A stretch of DNA of 64,000 bases from Trochalopteron elliotii. Its lineage: Eukaryota; Chordata; Aves; Passeriformes; Leiothrichidae. The stretch covers positions 2,128,258 through 2,192,257 of the forward strand of contig JANPWX010020150.1 of assembly GCA_024734555.1 (NCBI GenBank), in the 5' to 3' direction. Made by a program: the position numbers and the translations under genes. The notes beneath the pieces are model-generated. The model was not told the DNA's origin. It saw only the letters and a list, made by a program, of their open reading frames with translations, and did no database searches. Numbering within the stretch: position 1 is the first letter of the stretch; every line of letters starts with the position of its first letter. Shown here in pieces: positions 23,732 to 35,369 of this stretch.

Positions 23732-26700
23732 TCTTTTTTTCTTTTTCTTTTCTCCTCTGGATCCAACCTCATCCTACAAGTCTAGGAAAGATTAGGGTAA
23801 GGAACCAAGCATGTAATTGCCACACACTGTAATGAAGGTATTAAAATTCATTACTATAAACTTTTGGTTCTTCAGCATAAGCTCCTGTAGTGCAGACTTT
23901 CAGCTTTAGTTCAGGCAAGAGTCTGCCTACTCACAGCACTGTGTAAGATTGATGGATACCCTGGACCAAGTCCATGCTGCACAGTGGAACGTGATGAAGA
24001 GATACCTAAACAAAGAGTATATTCTTATATACATGAGCATAAAACACCTCACTTGAGATTGTGTATCGTAATTGTGTAAAACATGACGTATTCTGAGTGA
24101 CTAGGGATGACTGCCACTGGACTGAAAGATCTGTAGTGTTTTGGAACACTGTTAGTGCACAGTGGTGTTATATGATGTGTATGTAAACATGATAGGTGGA
24201 CTCAGATACCTCAAACTTTTGCCCTTTCAATCTAGGAGTGAAAAGAAGTAGCCTGTGTGTTTAATTCGACTCAGGCAAGCCCTGGAAAAGCTGAGCACAC
24301 TGCTGTGCACACTCTTTTATTAGGAGAAACAGTAGGGATGCATGAGCATGACAAGTTACTCCTAGGAGCAAACACCCAGAAAGTCCTGCAAGATAAAGCA
24401 AAGCCAAGATACAAGTCTGTATGGAATAAAAACAATCATAAAAAAATACATAAAATTGAGAGGACAGTCATTATTGGATGGAAAGTGAGAAGGAATTCTC
24501 TAAGTGCTGACTAGCACAATCAGATAAGAAGGTTATTGCAAGCCAAATAATTGAGATGGATACTTACATAAAGTAGCTATTGGCTCCCTTTCAGATTGAA
24601 AAAAGGAAAAAAAGGGAAAGAGAGACAAGGATTCACTTTAGACTCAGATGGAAAACAGTGTTAACTTACTGGGGAACCCAGAGCAGAGCTATCCTATGAT
24701 AGATGGAGCCTTACAGAGACAGATTTGAGAGAAGCCTGAACACAAACACATAAATCAGGGATACATCAAGCTGAGATCATGATAAATATGTTCTGAACGT
24801 TTCTACTGGGCAAACTTCAGTTTGAGATTTAGGGAGCATGTAATAGACCAGAATTAAAAGACAGCAGCACTGAAAACTCACTGTATCCTGGGGGCATGGA
24901 AGGAGTTTGTTTTTTTCCTTGCTGCTGCTGAAGCACCATGACAAGGGATCACAAAGGAGCACAAAGGAGCACTTGCCCTCCGTGCAGGTTGATATGGGTG
25001 TGTTTTATCAGAGCATGGCTGTACTACACAAAAATCACGATGAAGCAGAGAGCAGGGTGTCTTTGCCAGTACAGCTGAACCACAGCAGTGGTTGTGCAGA
25101 TAGTTTTGATGGGAGGCTGCTGCTCAGCGATGTGATCACTTGGTTCTTCATGCTGAGAAATTAAAATGACAAGCTCCACACAAGCAGTAGCCAGAAATAT
25201 CTTCCTCCTGTGGATTTCAATGTGATATAAAGATATCTAATGTTAATTTGATAACTAGCTCATAACCTTCTCTGTCTCTATTCAAAGCATCTTCCTAGGC
25301 AGTAGTTCTTAAGTAATGTGAAGGAGGGAGAAGAAAATATGGGGTGGGGGAAAAATAATTCCCAAAGCTCCTTCAACAGCTGCTTTTCTTGGTTAAGAGA
25401 GAGTTGCAGAGTATGAGGAATGCTAAAGACATGAACACACAGAAAGAATGTTCCCAATCTATGAGGCTTTAGTGGAGTCTTTGGAATTTAGAGGATTCTC
25501 AGGAATCTTTGACATCTTTTCTTTTCCTGTAGCTTCACCTTATAATAGTCTGGGTTTTTAAAAGGCAGTGAAAACTTAGGCCATTTTTTTCTCATTTTAG
25601 TGGTACTCTATATTAAATCCACATGAAATTGAGACATCAGCAGAGAGGGTTTAATTTGGAGCTCTTTTAGCACACAGTGCTTTAAATTAGCCCAGTAAAA
25701 GCAGGGTCTAGAGATAATAACAGTTTGTGATATCTCCTTAAAGAAAATTATTAGTTTACCTATTTCCAACTTGAATGAGCTAATGGCAGCCTAAAGGAGG
25801 TTTTCTCAACATCTCTGACTGCAAAGAAAAGGTGGTGAAGCCACCATGCTGGTTCAGGGCTAACAAGAGAGACTTCTTAATAACTCAGGCCTTTATGGTG
25901 ATGGGTGACAGCTCTGTTCAGCTCTATGTTGTGTAGAGGGGCCTGGCAGTGTGCCCCAGATATCACCTTTTCCTCTCATTGCTGACCCTAAATTGAAATG
26001 CCTTCCATTAACATCATTTAGTCAAAGAATGAAACAGAAAGAGCACTGCAGGAAACAAAAAAAACCTGTGTCAAATCACAGGAACGTTTTTACAAATACA
26101 CCCACATCCACGCCACTCCTCCAGTTCATATTGACAGTTCATGGAACTAGTCAGTGAGAAGTACACTGCAAGAGATGGAACTGATGGAGAACACTAGACA
26201 GGTCTGGCATAACTGCCAATGTGGGATTGCTCCCTTAGGTTCATTTTCCAACATTTTTCCCAGTCTTGTAGGACTCAATGAGAAAGCAGAAAAAGAAAAC
26301 AAGCAAAAGAAAAACAAACAAACAAGCAAGCAAGCAAACAACAACAAAAACCAAACCAGTGGAATAGAAGCAAAACAAATCTTTTGGGAATTATTCAAAA
26401 ACTCCAATAGAAACAGGAAAGTCTCAACATTTTATTCTGTCATTTTTGCCCAAACATGTGTTTTTCTGAACATTGATTTGATTTTGAATGTATTTCCAGT
26501 ATCTGATGTTTATTTAATGAAGAGAGGTCTAGCCAGAGTAGAAAAAGAGGTATCTTCTATTATGGTTGATTTCATCCACTCAAGTGCCTGGATAAAACTG
26601 AAAGTCAGAATTTTAAAAATATTGGCATCCCAGTCTGGAAGAAACCTTTGTGAAACCAATGAACATGAGAATGCTACTCATTTGAGTATATGGGTCTTCT

Positions 26701-28805
26701 TTAGAAAGTGATGAATGTACCTCGATGTCTTTGTCAATGGTAATGGAAACCTTTTCTCTCAAAGAGGAAGACTGAAGGTTGGGAAGGCAAAAGTTCCAGC
26801 CTTTGTTCCACCTGGGTTTAAGGCATATCATGCACTGAATAAACCAGGAACAGCAGTAGAATGGGATCTCCAGAATCTCGAATGTGAGAGTGCTCTTTCA
26901 CTACCTTTAAGGATTTTAGGAAGGCAGAACAAAAAAGAACTAACTTTTTTCTGGACTCTTTTCATGTGTACAAGACCTAAACTACCACATAAAATTGGAC
27001 TAATTAGCTGCTGCCATAAGTTGTGGGAGGTAATTCTGAACTTCTTATTGTATCATTACATCTAAAATTCATTATTCTTTTCTTGTTATTATTATTATTC
27101 GTTGCCATTTCTATGCTTTACTCATGACTTTATTAGCAGAGTTAAACATGCTGAATGTCTCAGTAGGACATGGAAGTAGATAAACTTCTCAAGCGTGTTT
27201 GTGGACAAGAAAATCTATCATGTTTATTTAAGCTCCATTCCACTAATACACTTTTTTGGGAAAGATTTGGAACAGGTTTAGTTTTCAGAAGCAGATGTTA
27301 TCTGCTAAGTGCCAGACCAGCAGTTGGTGGAGGCTGCAGAGAACACAGGGTTCTGCTTCTGCCCATACACCAGCATATCCTTAGGCAACCCATTCACATA
27401 ATTTTGCTGTTTTCAAAGCCCTCTGACCCACTCCTGGGACCAAGTTGACATTGGCATCTCCAAACCAGGGCATTCAGCAAACCCCAGGCACAGTAGCAAG
27501 TCAGGGATGAGCACTGCTGCTGCCTGCACACCCTGCTGTGCAGGGAGGGCATGGCAGAGATGCTCCACATGATGTAATTTTAAAGCCTTTGATTGTACTC
27601 TTACTTCTTTGAGGCAAGAATGTGTGCAATCATCATCACATGGCATGAATATTAAGGTCAGATGCAATCTCCTGCTGTTAGAGTAGGAGTTGGCTTACTC
27701 ACAGATCACCTACTTTTCCAGAGCTGATTACAGCAATTACTGGAAAAACCACAGCTCTCTTACAGCCAAGTCTCAAGCATTTTCCTTCTTAAGAAAGCAG
27801 GCTAAGGGGCTCCACCTCATCAATTATAATTAGCCATCTCTTTTCTTCCAGAGGTTTGTATAAATTGAAATTTATTAAAGTGCTGAATCATAATGCTAAT
27901 TGCAAAGTTAATTTTATCCAGACTCCTAAGCCACTGGCATTAAAGGACAATTATTATTATTTTTCCACCCCAGTAACTGGAATGTACGGCACATTATATT
28001 CTCTTGGCAACAATGAAGTCTTTTTGGGAGCTTGAGCTGTGTAATGTTGCTTTACTTTCCCACAGATCTGTATCTTTTTGTGTCAGACTGAAAATTTTCT
28101 AAGGCAGGGAGATTGGCTAGGATTATCTAGCAAAAATTTCAATTTATATTGATTCATATTGGTTCACTGGAGACTCTCTAGGGTTTTGGGATTTACTTTT
28201 CCTAAGCTAAATTTGTATTTTCCACCATGGGATATCTGGTCCTGAACAATGTACTGGCTGAATTATTCTTATTTAATAGACTCGCGCAGTGTGTCCCTCA
28301 CAGAGGGTAGGTAATGTTGACTTGCTGTGATTGCTGTCATAGCTGGATTTCAGAGTACTCCAGTAAATTAAAGGAAGTTAAAAGAACGTAATTCAAGGCA
28401 ATGAAATTGCTTCGAGCTTTCCAAAATTATTGGACTTTGAGATACTTGAAGGGTGTAATGACATCACAGAAATTTAGGTCGTTATTTTAATATGAAGCAG
28501 TCACTGGCTGGTCCAAGATCACTGCTTCTGGGATTCCCTGTTCCTAAACAAAACAAAAGAAAAAAAAATAAAACTTAAGTGTAAAAAAAGAAAATAAAAC
28601 CGAAAAGCCCCAAGAGGTCCTTAGGTTTATAATAATAGAGGAAGATTTTGTGTGATTTTGTAAATGCTGTAGCTTGACTACTGTACTGATTGCATTCTTT
28701 TGCAAAGATGTCCTGCCCCAACTACAGACATTTATTTTCCAATATACTTCTTTCTTTTCCAAATATCCATTGTTCTTCATGGAATCTTTCCTGTGCCCTC
28801 CCAGT
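23732..28805. other. Unique non-coding sequence
   Basis: About 5 kb with no recognised gene. The 185-codon plus-strand frame at 26,154-26,711 includes the A-rich tract at 26.29-26.36 kb and shows no domain. The stretch at about 27,800-27,960 is rich in TAAT cores and low in simple repeats, as conserved non-coding elements often are, but that cannot be tested from one sequence. Confidence 0.45.
26289..26357. repeat. A-rich (CAAA/CAAG)n tract
   Basis: AAAC, CAAG and CAA units in series, low complexity. Confidence 0.88.
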
Positions 28806-29230
28806 CACGGAATCACAGAGTGATTTAAGTTCAAAAAGACCTCTTAGATGATTGAGTCCAAGGTTGATCAATTCCTGCCTTATCAACCAGAGCAGAGTAC
28901 TGAGCGTCATGTCCAGTAGTTCCTTGGACACCTCCAGGGATGATGACTTTGACACCTCCAAGGTTTATGACTTTAATACCTTCCCTGGGCAGTCCTTTCC
29001 AATGCTTAGGTACCCTTTCCATGATGAAATTCCTCCTGATGTCCAACCTGAGCCTCCCCTGGCACAGCTGGAGGCCATTTCCTCCTGTACTGTCCCTGTT
29101 CCCTCAGAGAAGAGCCCGACACCCCCGGCTGTCCCCTCCTGTCAGGGAGTTGTGTAGATCCAGAAGGTCCCCACTGAGCCTCCTTTTCTTCAGGCTGAGC
29201 CCATTTCCCAGCTCCCTCAGCTGCTTCATA
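28806..29230 (-). mobile_element. CR1 LINE 3' fragment, minus strand, with a 24-bp internal duplication
   Basis: It reads backwards through CR1: CACGGAATCACAGAGTGATT, ACACCTCCAGGGATGATGAC, TCCTCCTGATGTCCAACCTG, GAGGCCATTTCCTCCTGT, GAGCCTCCTTTTCTTCAGGC, CAGCTCCCTCAGCTGC. Positions 28,927-28,974 hold two 24-bp tandem copies of a GACACCTCC...ATGACTTT unit. The frames on both strands here (up to 130 codons) are shadows. Confidence 0.93.
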
Positions 29231-30668
29231 GCATTTACTCCCCAGAACCATCAGGTATCTTGCTGGATATCCAATTTTGTGTCAACATTTCTATCAAATT
29301 ATGTGTTTGCAGATGACTTTTTACAAAACTAGCTTGTTGATAACTGGGCTGTGATTAGACTTGCAGGGGTCTGAAATCTTAATCTAGCTACTGTCAGGAG
29401 TTATCTCAACAGGGGCAGGCATATTTGTAGGTGGATCAATAGATAGATCTACCCACCCAGTCCTAACTTTGATCAGTTATTTTATTTACTCTCTGAGCCA
29501 TTCAGATATGAACAAGTTCCAGTTTAAAGCTGTGTACACAGCCATCTAAAAGACCACATATTTTTGCCCAAGCTCATGACTGACTTTTGTCCACGAATGT
29601 CTCAGAGATGTCCTGCTTGGTGCCTCTTCAAGGAAAACATTCATCTGCCTGATTCAGTGGTACAAGCAGGCACTATGTCACTAAGGCACCAGGACCAGCC
29701 TTTCTGGACAGCTGCCTTCAAGGAGAGCATGCAGACACATTTTTGAGCAAAGATGTTTAACTACTACCAGTAGAGAGTTTCCAGAAGAAAGTTATGTCTC
29801 CTGCCTGAAACAAAGAGATTTCCATTTTTGCATTCACCATCTCTGGTTACTTTTACACATTTACATATTTATACATTTATTTATTTATTTATTTATTTGC
29901 ATTCTGAGACAATTTAATTGAGTATCTAAGCTGTATTTAATTTTTGGACACTTAGTAAAGTAGTCTGTAAATCAGAGTTCTGTTTCCCTGATCAGTGAAA
30001 GGGAAGCAGAAAATATCTTCTAGAGGCCTCCACTGGGAGATCTCTCTCCCAAATGGCTGAGCATCTGAATTAGGAAAATAGTATCTCATTCTGGTGGGTG
30101 CTAAAACGTATGCTGCTTCTTAGGGGTGCAGGCTGTAGACCTGCAGAGATTCTTCCAGATTCATTGCTTGTTTCCATAGAGCTTTTAGTAAGTCCTTACC
30201 CACATGTTTGGTTTGCACTCATGGTTCCCTTCTCCAGTCCTTGTTACATTTAAGATACAAGAACGGAGAATTTCTACTACGTCACTTACAATATTCTGCT
30301 TAAACCTACTTTTCTTCCAGAAGCCACATATTTTTCAGTTAAACAAAAGTCTTGAGCAGCTAATGGCTTCAACTGACATCATTTTATAAAATGGAATACT
30401 TTTTTTTTATGAAATGATTTGTGGTTATTCAGTGGTGAACAATATTGATTTCTCTTTGTGCGCCTTGCTTGCTCAATTTCTTCCATAACACTAAATGCAT
30501 ATTGTTTGTTAAACAGGCTTGGCACAACTTGAATTTTTGTTTTTCCATACTCACTGATACATTGCTTACAATTTGTCTCTGGAAACCAGATAAAGCTCCA
30601 AAATTCCAACTTGTAAATTTTGCTGTAGTGTCTTTGAAGCAATTTCATGGTTTTTTACAGATGAGAAA
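29231..30668. other. Unique non-coding sequence
   Basis: No gene recognised. It contains a short (TTTA)n microsatellite at 29,871-29,898. Confidence 0.5.
29871..29898. repeat. (TTTA)n microsatellite
   Basis: Six to seven TTTA units after a degenerate lead-in. Confidence 0.9.
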
Positions 30669-30769
30669 ATAAGACAACAACATCAACAAAAATTAAACAA
30701 AAACAACAAAAGAAACACAACTAACAAACAAAACCCAACAAAGCAACAAACAAAACTCACAAACAAACA
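30669..30769. repeat. A-rich (CAAA)n tract
   Basis: CAA, CAAA and CAAAA units. It faces a T-rich (GTTT)n tract 110 bases downstream with the complementary composition. Confidence 0.88.
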
Positions 30770-30878
30770 GTACTATAATGGGAAGAAAAGAGAGAAACAT
30801 GAAGAACTTTCCTGAGAGACTCCTGAGTAGCTGAAGAAGAGGTTTGAGTTGCATCAATATTTTATTATATCTTGGTTC

Positions 30879-30951
30879 CCTTTTTTTTGTTGTTTTTTTG
30901 TTTTTTGGGGTTTTGTTTGTTTGTTTGTTGGTTTGTTGTTGTTGTTGTTGC
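30879..30951. repeat. T-rich (GTTT/GTT)n tract
   Basis: T runs, GTTT units and five GTT units. The 101-codon minus-strand frame across this and the facing A-rich tract is a composition artefact. Confidence 0.88.
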
Positions 30952-31674
30952 CTAGGTAAAATGTTCAAGGTGGCAAAATCAAACAAAATTCCAAACATAT
31001 TTGTATAATGACTTTGAATAAGGGAACAAGAAATAAAGTTCCTTTTCCTTTTTCTCTTTCCTTTCCTGCTTTATTTTTCCTTATTGTTCTTGTTTTCATT
31101 TTTCCTTTTTTTTCCTTTTTCTTTCTTTTTCAGTTGGCATAGATTCACCAAGAGTAAAACTAGATTATCTTCGAGGTCCACTCCAGGGACCAACTCCCAG
31201 TTCCTCATCAGGGACACCCTCATGGTGGCACCTATCCTGGAGATGGATTTTTCTATGATTTTAAAGTTTGATGATGACCTAAGATACACTAGGTATTTTA
31301 CCAAAAGATTGCCTTATGAGGATTTATAAGGCCAAATCTAAGTGACTTCAGACACTGAAAAATATGAGAATTGCTTTGATTTGAAGGCTTTGTAAATGGA
31401 GAAAGCCAGAGAGAAAGTAATTTAGATTTTAGTGATAGATCAAAAGGGTGCTGTGAGCATGCCTATAATAGTTAATGATGATAAAGAATTCAGGGAAATG
31501 TTCACATCATCCAAAGGATTTATTAGATTTCACCCAATCTACTTTTTCGTCTTCTGTAAAACTCATTTACTAAAGCCTTTAAGTATGAAATTGCTTGTTT
31601 TCTAAATAATGGGGATATAAGATTGAACTATTCCATCTGATGTAGTATGGAAGCAAGAAATAATGCATCTAAAA
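30952..31674. other. Unique non-coding sequence
   Basis: CT-rich at about 31,040-31,130, otherwise unique. No gene is recognised. Confidence 0.5.
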
Positions 31675-31680
31675 GTAAAA

Positions 31681-32021
31681 CAAAATAAACCAAACTCTGG
31701 CAGTTGCAGGGACGACCCAAGAAACGAGGCAGACGCAGGCACGCAGCAGGTGAAGGGAAGGCTTCTACTTCTTTATTCTTTAAATCTGACTCCATATATA
31801 CATTTTTACAAAAGGCCAGAGATTGGCTACACAGGTTGCCACCTCTTGACCTGGATGGTGAACATCACCGTCCATCACATTTCTCCACCCATGGCAGAAA
31901 AATGTAAACAATAGATAAATGCTAAAAATACATATTGTTTTTGTGAAGCTGCATGAGAAACTCCAGTTCAAGAGTATAAACAACAAAAAGGCTTTTGCAT
32001 CAGGGTGACACCAAACCAACA
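31681..32021 (-). mobile_element. LTR-like element, minus strand, boundaries approximate
   Basis: Read on the minus strand it starts TGTTGGTTTGG. It then shows, in order, a CCAAT box (plus 31,822-31,826), a TATATA box (plus 31,795-31,800), an AATAAA signal (plus 31,772-31,777) and a U5-like tail. This is the layout of a compact retroviral LTR. The 3' end is uncertain. A CTGCAACTGCCA end at 31,698 gives CA termini but no target duplication. An end at 31,681 gives a GTAAAA duplication (31,675-31,680 and 32,022-32,027) but a non-canonical terminus. The TGATGGACG and TAGCCAAT blocks resemble those in the element at about 58.8-59.0 kb. Confidence 0.55.
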
Positions 32022-32107
32022 GTAAAAATAAATAAGGTGAGGCTTCAATGTTTTTGCAAACATAATGGGGAGTCCAGCCATCTCTTGTATTATGCAAGCA
32101 TAACAGG

Positions 32108-32342
32108 AAAGATGGAGAGGAACTTCCCTGGAGTGACAGGACAAGAGGGAATGTCTTCAAACCAAGAGAGATGAGATACTAGGAGGAAATTCTTCTCTAC
32201 AAGGGTAGCTGCCCCATCCCTGGAAGTGTCCAAGTCCAGGTTGGATGGGGCTTGGAGTCACCTGAGATAGTGGAAGGTGTCCCTAGTCATGGCAGGAGGT
32301 TGGAATGAGGTGGTCTTTAAGATCCCACACTCCAAATATTTC
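32108..32342 (+). mobile_element. CR1 LINE 3' UTR fragment, plus strand
   Basis: Sense CR1 order: AGTGACAGGACAAGAGGGAA, GAGGAAATTCTTCTCTACAA, CCCCATCCCTGGAAGTGTCC, AGGTTGGATGGGGCTTGGAG, GTGGAAGGTGTCCC, GGTCTTTAAGATCCC. Short and non-coding. Confidence 0.93.
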
Positions 32343-32420
32343 AGCACTGGATTAGTTCCACTGGTAGTTCCGTCCCTGCAGTTCTTCATTCTGGGACAGT
32401 GGGGGGGAACAGAAAAATAA

Positions 32421-32470
32421 TTACTTACTTACTTACTTACTTAAATTAATTAATTAATTAATTAATTAAT
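32421..32470. repeat. Compound (TTAC)n-(TTAA)n microsatellite
   Basis: About five TTAC units pass directly into about seven TTAA units. A G7 run lies just upstream. Confidence 0.95.
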
Positions 32471-34726
32471 ATTTTGGGGGACTCAAAGTTAGAGGCTTTT
32501 GTTTGTGCATTTCAGAGTGACTTTCAGCTGCTATCTTGAAATTTGAAGAGAGAATCTAATAATCAGTCCTGGATGCAGAGACCCTAGGCATGTACACTTG
32601 CTGCTGCACAACGAACCAAAGTCTTCTGTTAATAATTTCTGATAAAAAGGTCCAACCTACATTTTTTGCAGCCACACACTCTTAGAACAGAAAAGTGTAT
32701 CCTTTACCAGCAGCTCTGTAGCTACCAAAAGACCATTTCTGTCAGCAAAAGCAAAGTTATTACCAAGAAACTTATTCAATTCTTACTCTGAGTCTGATGT
32801 GGGTTTAGATTTAATAAATGTCTACTAAAAACAAAATAGTGATCATTGAGTGTTTGAATCTTAGATACCAGAGGGTCAGGTTCTTTTCATGCCAGTATAA
32901 ACCAGCAGAGAAGTGAGACCTTCCTAACAAAGCTGATAAGCCATCTTGGTGCTGATAATGATGTTTAGTCTAATTTGGGTTGGACTGGAAAGGCATCGCT
33001 TCTTTCAGGATAAAAGATTCTCCATTTGGGATAGATAGAATTTTTAGTTTGAGTTTGCTTTTTGTTTTTTTTACCCCCTAAATTGCCATTCTAAAAATAG
33101 GACTTTTAGCTTGTAATATTTTCTTGCTTGTTTAAAAAGTAATAACAGCAGACTTAGTTATGAATGGATACTAGGATTTAAAAAAATATCAGCTCCAAAC
33201 TTTCCAACCACCATATAAGCAACCAATTGATTTAATGATAAAATAACAAAAGTAACAGTATGCTGGAAAGCCTTTTACAGTGGCAACATCTATCTTAATT
33301 ATGTAAATGGAAGGCTATCATCAAGCATCAAGTTCTCTTTAATAAAACCTCAGAGACAGCCAATTTGTATCGCTTAGACAATTGCAGTTCACATATACAA
33401 GTTGCATTTAAAAGTACACATCCTTTATGTGCCAGTTGTGAACTGAGAGTTACAGAGCTGGCATTCCCTGTTACGAAGCATGATAGGAAGCATAAGGATT
33501 CCCTGGGGAACTTTGACAAACTGCTTCATAATGGTGGAAGTTAGAACTGCTTTTCCTGCATGATACTACTGCACATTACATTTCCAATGAGAAAAGTTAT
33601 TTTAACTGTGATAACTGTGTACAGCTAAGCTATCACCACTGTGTGGTACCACAATGTGGTTACAATTTTGAGTAAATTTAGATTTAAAAATCCTCATGAT
33701 TCAATAGATTCTTGAGCTGCCTTATGACTTTGAGGAAAATATTGTGCTCTCACACAGTTTCTGATCTCCTGCCCTCTAAACAGGTTCCTATGCAATCAGA
33801 AACCTGCCCAAAAATATGGGTGGCTGCACTCTGACAGGTGGGCTACTGGTGTACACTTAGTAAATCAAATGCAGCACAATTTGCATTTTGTGTTTGGGTA
33901 CTTAGGCAGATTGTCATCTACCAAAAATTAGCTTCCCACCATAGACTTTGTGGTGGCCACAGTTCAACATCGTGGCTGAAGGGGGAAGAAAGCAGTGTTG
34001 GTCTGAGCTGCTTCCAACACCACTGCTACTCCCCAGCTAGTCTGAGATTTTGTGACTTGTGGGACAGCATTGTGTCACCCTGCCTGAACCAACTGCATCA
34101 GGTTATGCTGAGCAAGTTGATTTATTTATGAAATCTGGTGAGGAACTCAGAGTTTATGGCTCTGATCCTGATGTTTCAGGTTAAAACTGTAGTTGGACTG
34201 TCCTGACCTTGTGACAGGGTTGAATCGTCTGAAGTACGTTCCTGGTTACCCCAGACTGCTTTTGGACTGCTACAAGCACCTATCCCATCACCTGCTGAGC
34301 AGTGTGACACAAACCAATGATCTGAGGCCAGGGATAAATCCCATCTTAACCTCCCAAGTTGTGTTTTTCCTCTTCTTTGCTTTAGCCTTAAATGTTTTCC
34401 AGAATTAACAAAGTGATTGTTCTTTGTAACCCCCCTAATGGATCAGTTAATTCCCCCAATAGATTGTTGTGTCGCTTTTCTGTTTCTTTAAACGTGAATC
34501 AGACTGCAAACTGAAGTCCACAGTTATGCTTTAGGGCATGACTACTACTACACTGTCTCTTTGAATCATGTTTTTCTGGTTGCTACACCACTGGCTGCCA
34601 TGCTTCCTCATTTTCACTTGTTCTTAAAGGTATTTTCTGCAAAATTAGGGCTCTGATCACAGATATTTCCTCCTGCTTTTCACAACCTCTATGAAAACCT
34701 GGACAATTTATCTTGGTTTTCATTTT
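32471..34726. other. Unique non-coding sequence
   Basis: No gene or repeat family recognised. It includes a palindromic RUNX-type site cluster at 33,642-33,660. Confidence 0.5.
33642..33660. promoter_or_regulatory. Palindromic cluster of RUNX-type motifs
   Basis: TGTGGT (33,642-33,647) abuts ACCACA (33,648-33,653), forming a perfect 12-bp palindrome. A third TGTGGT lies at 33,655-33,660. TGTGGT is the RUNX core. Three cores in 19 bp is unusual, but function is unknown. Confidence 0.35.
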
Positions 34727-34732
34727 GTACCT
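34727..34732. repeat. Left target-site duplication of the LTR at 34.7 kb
   Basis: GTACCT precedes the LTR and is repeated exactly at 35,364-35,369. Confidence 0.85.
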
Positions 34733-35363
34733 TGATACGGTGCCTGTTTCTCAGGCCCAGCCAGCCTCGGCACCAATATCAGCACCGGTGTGTCCTTGTT
34801 GCTCAGCAGCGTCAGCGTGGCGAAGGCAGAAGAATGAAAGGGGGGACTCTCCAGAGGTTTGGTCACAATAAATTTATTGGAACTCCAGCGTGGAGTCCTC
34901 ACCTCGGGATGTCAGCCTCTCCAGAGACCACAACAAAACCCGGGAGGACCCTTTAAAGGGGAGTGTAACACAGTGGGGGGCTCAACCAGGGACCAGTAAG
35001 GTTTAATGGGGAGGTGGCTCATATCATAAACAAACATATAAAACAACCATACACTGAACATTAGACGGTGACAATCAGGATTCTGCCCAATCACTCGACA
35101 CCTCCCCTAGAATTTTCCAGAAGCAGGGAGAGATCCCCAAAATGATGGACAAGAACAGGAGGTTACTTGCCAGGTGATGGGCAGTTAACTGTCTTGGGGG
35201 GGGAAAACTTAGGAAGACCACAGAACCAATCATAGCACTCTCACTGGGGAGAAGACAGGGAGAGACCAAAAGTGGGCAACAGAAAGGGTACACAGAACAA
35301 ACCATTTTACAAAAGAACATTAACTTATGAATTAAACTTAAAATTAAAAAGTGCACTCCCACA
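34733..35363 (-). mobile_element. Solo LTR, copy B of the 9.1 kb family, minus strand
   Basis: On the minus strand it starts TGTGGGAGTG and ends CCGTATCA, canonical TG...CA termini, and is flanked by perfect 6-bp GTACCT duplications. A TTTAAAG TATA-like box (about plus 34,951-34,957) lies about 75 bp ahead of AATAAA (plus 34,873-34,878), matching copy A. No internal retroviral sequence is attached. Its duplication differs from that of copy A, so the two are separate insertions and not the two ends of one provirus. The 6-bp duplication fits an ERVK-like (class II) family by inference. Confidence 0.9.
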
Positions 35364-35369
35364 GTACCT

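Noticed and set aside
23097..23832. Long open frames on both strands (up to 232 codons)
   Set aside because: They consist of the CTTT microsatellite plus 324 N that cannot contain stops. They are artefacts of the gap.
24568..24587. 20-nt micro-exon-like segment after a very strong pyrimidine tract (minus strand)
   Set aside because: A 20-nt exon would break the frame between the other candidates, and A/T-rich tracts give such tracts by chance.
26154..26711. 185-codon plus-strand open frame
   Set aside because: It runs through a CAAA low-complexity tract, has no recognisable domain or promoter, and overlaps a minus-strand frame of similar quality.
9113..35363. One large provirus with LTRs at both ends
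   Set aside because: The two LTRs have different target duplications and the intervening 25 kb shows no gag, pol or env sequence and holds unrelated repeats.
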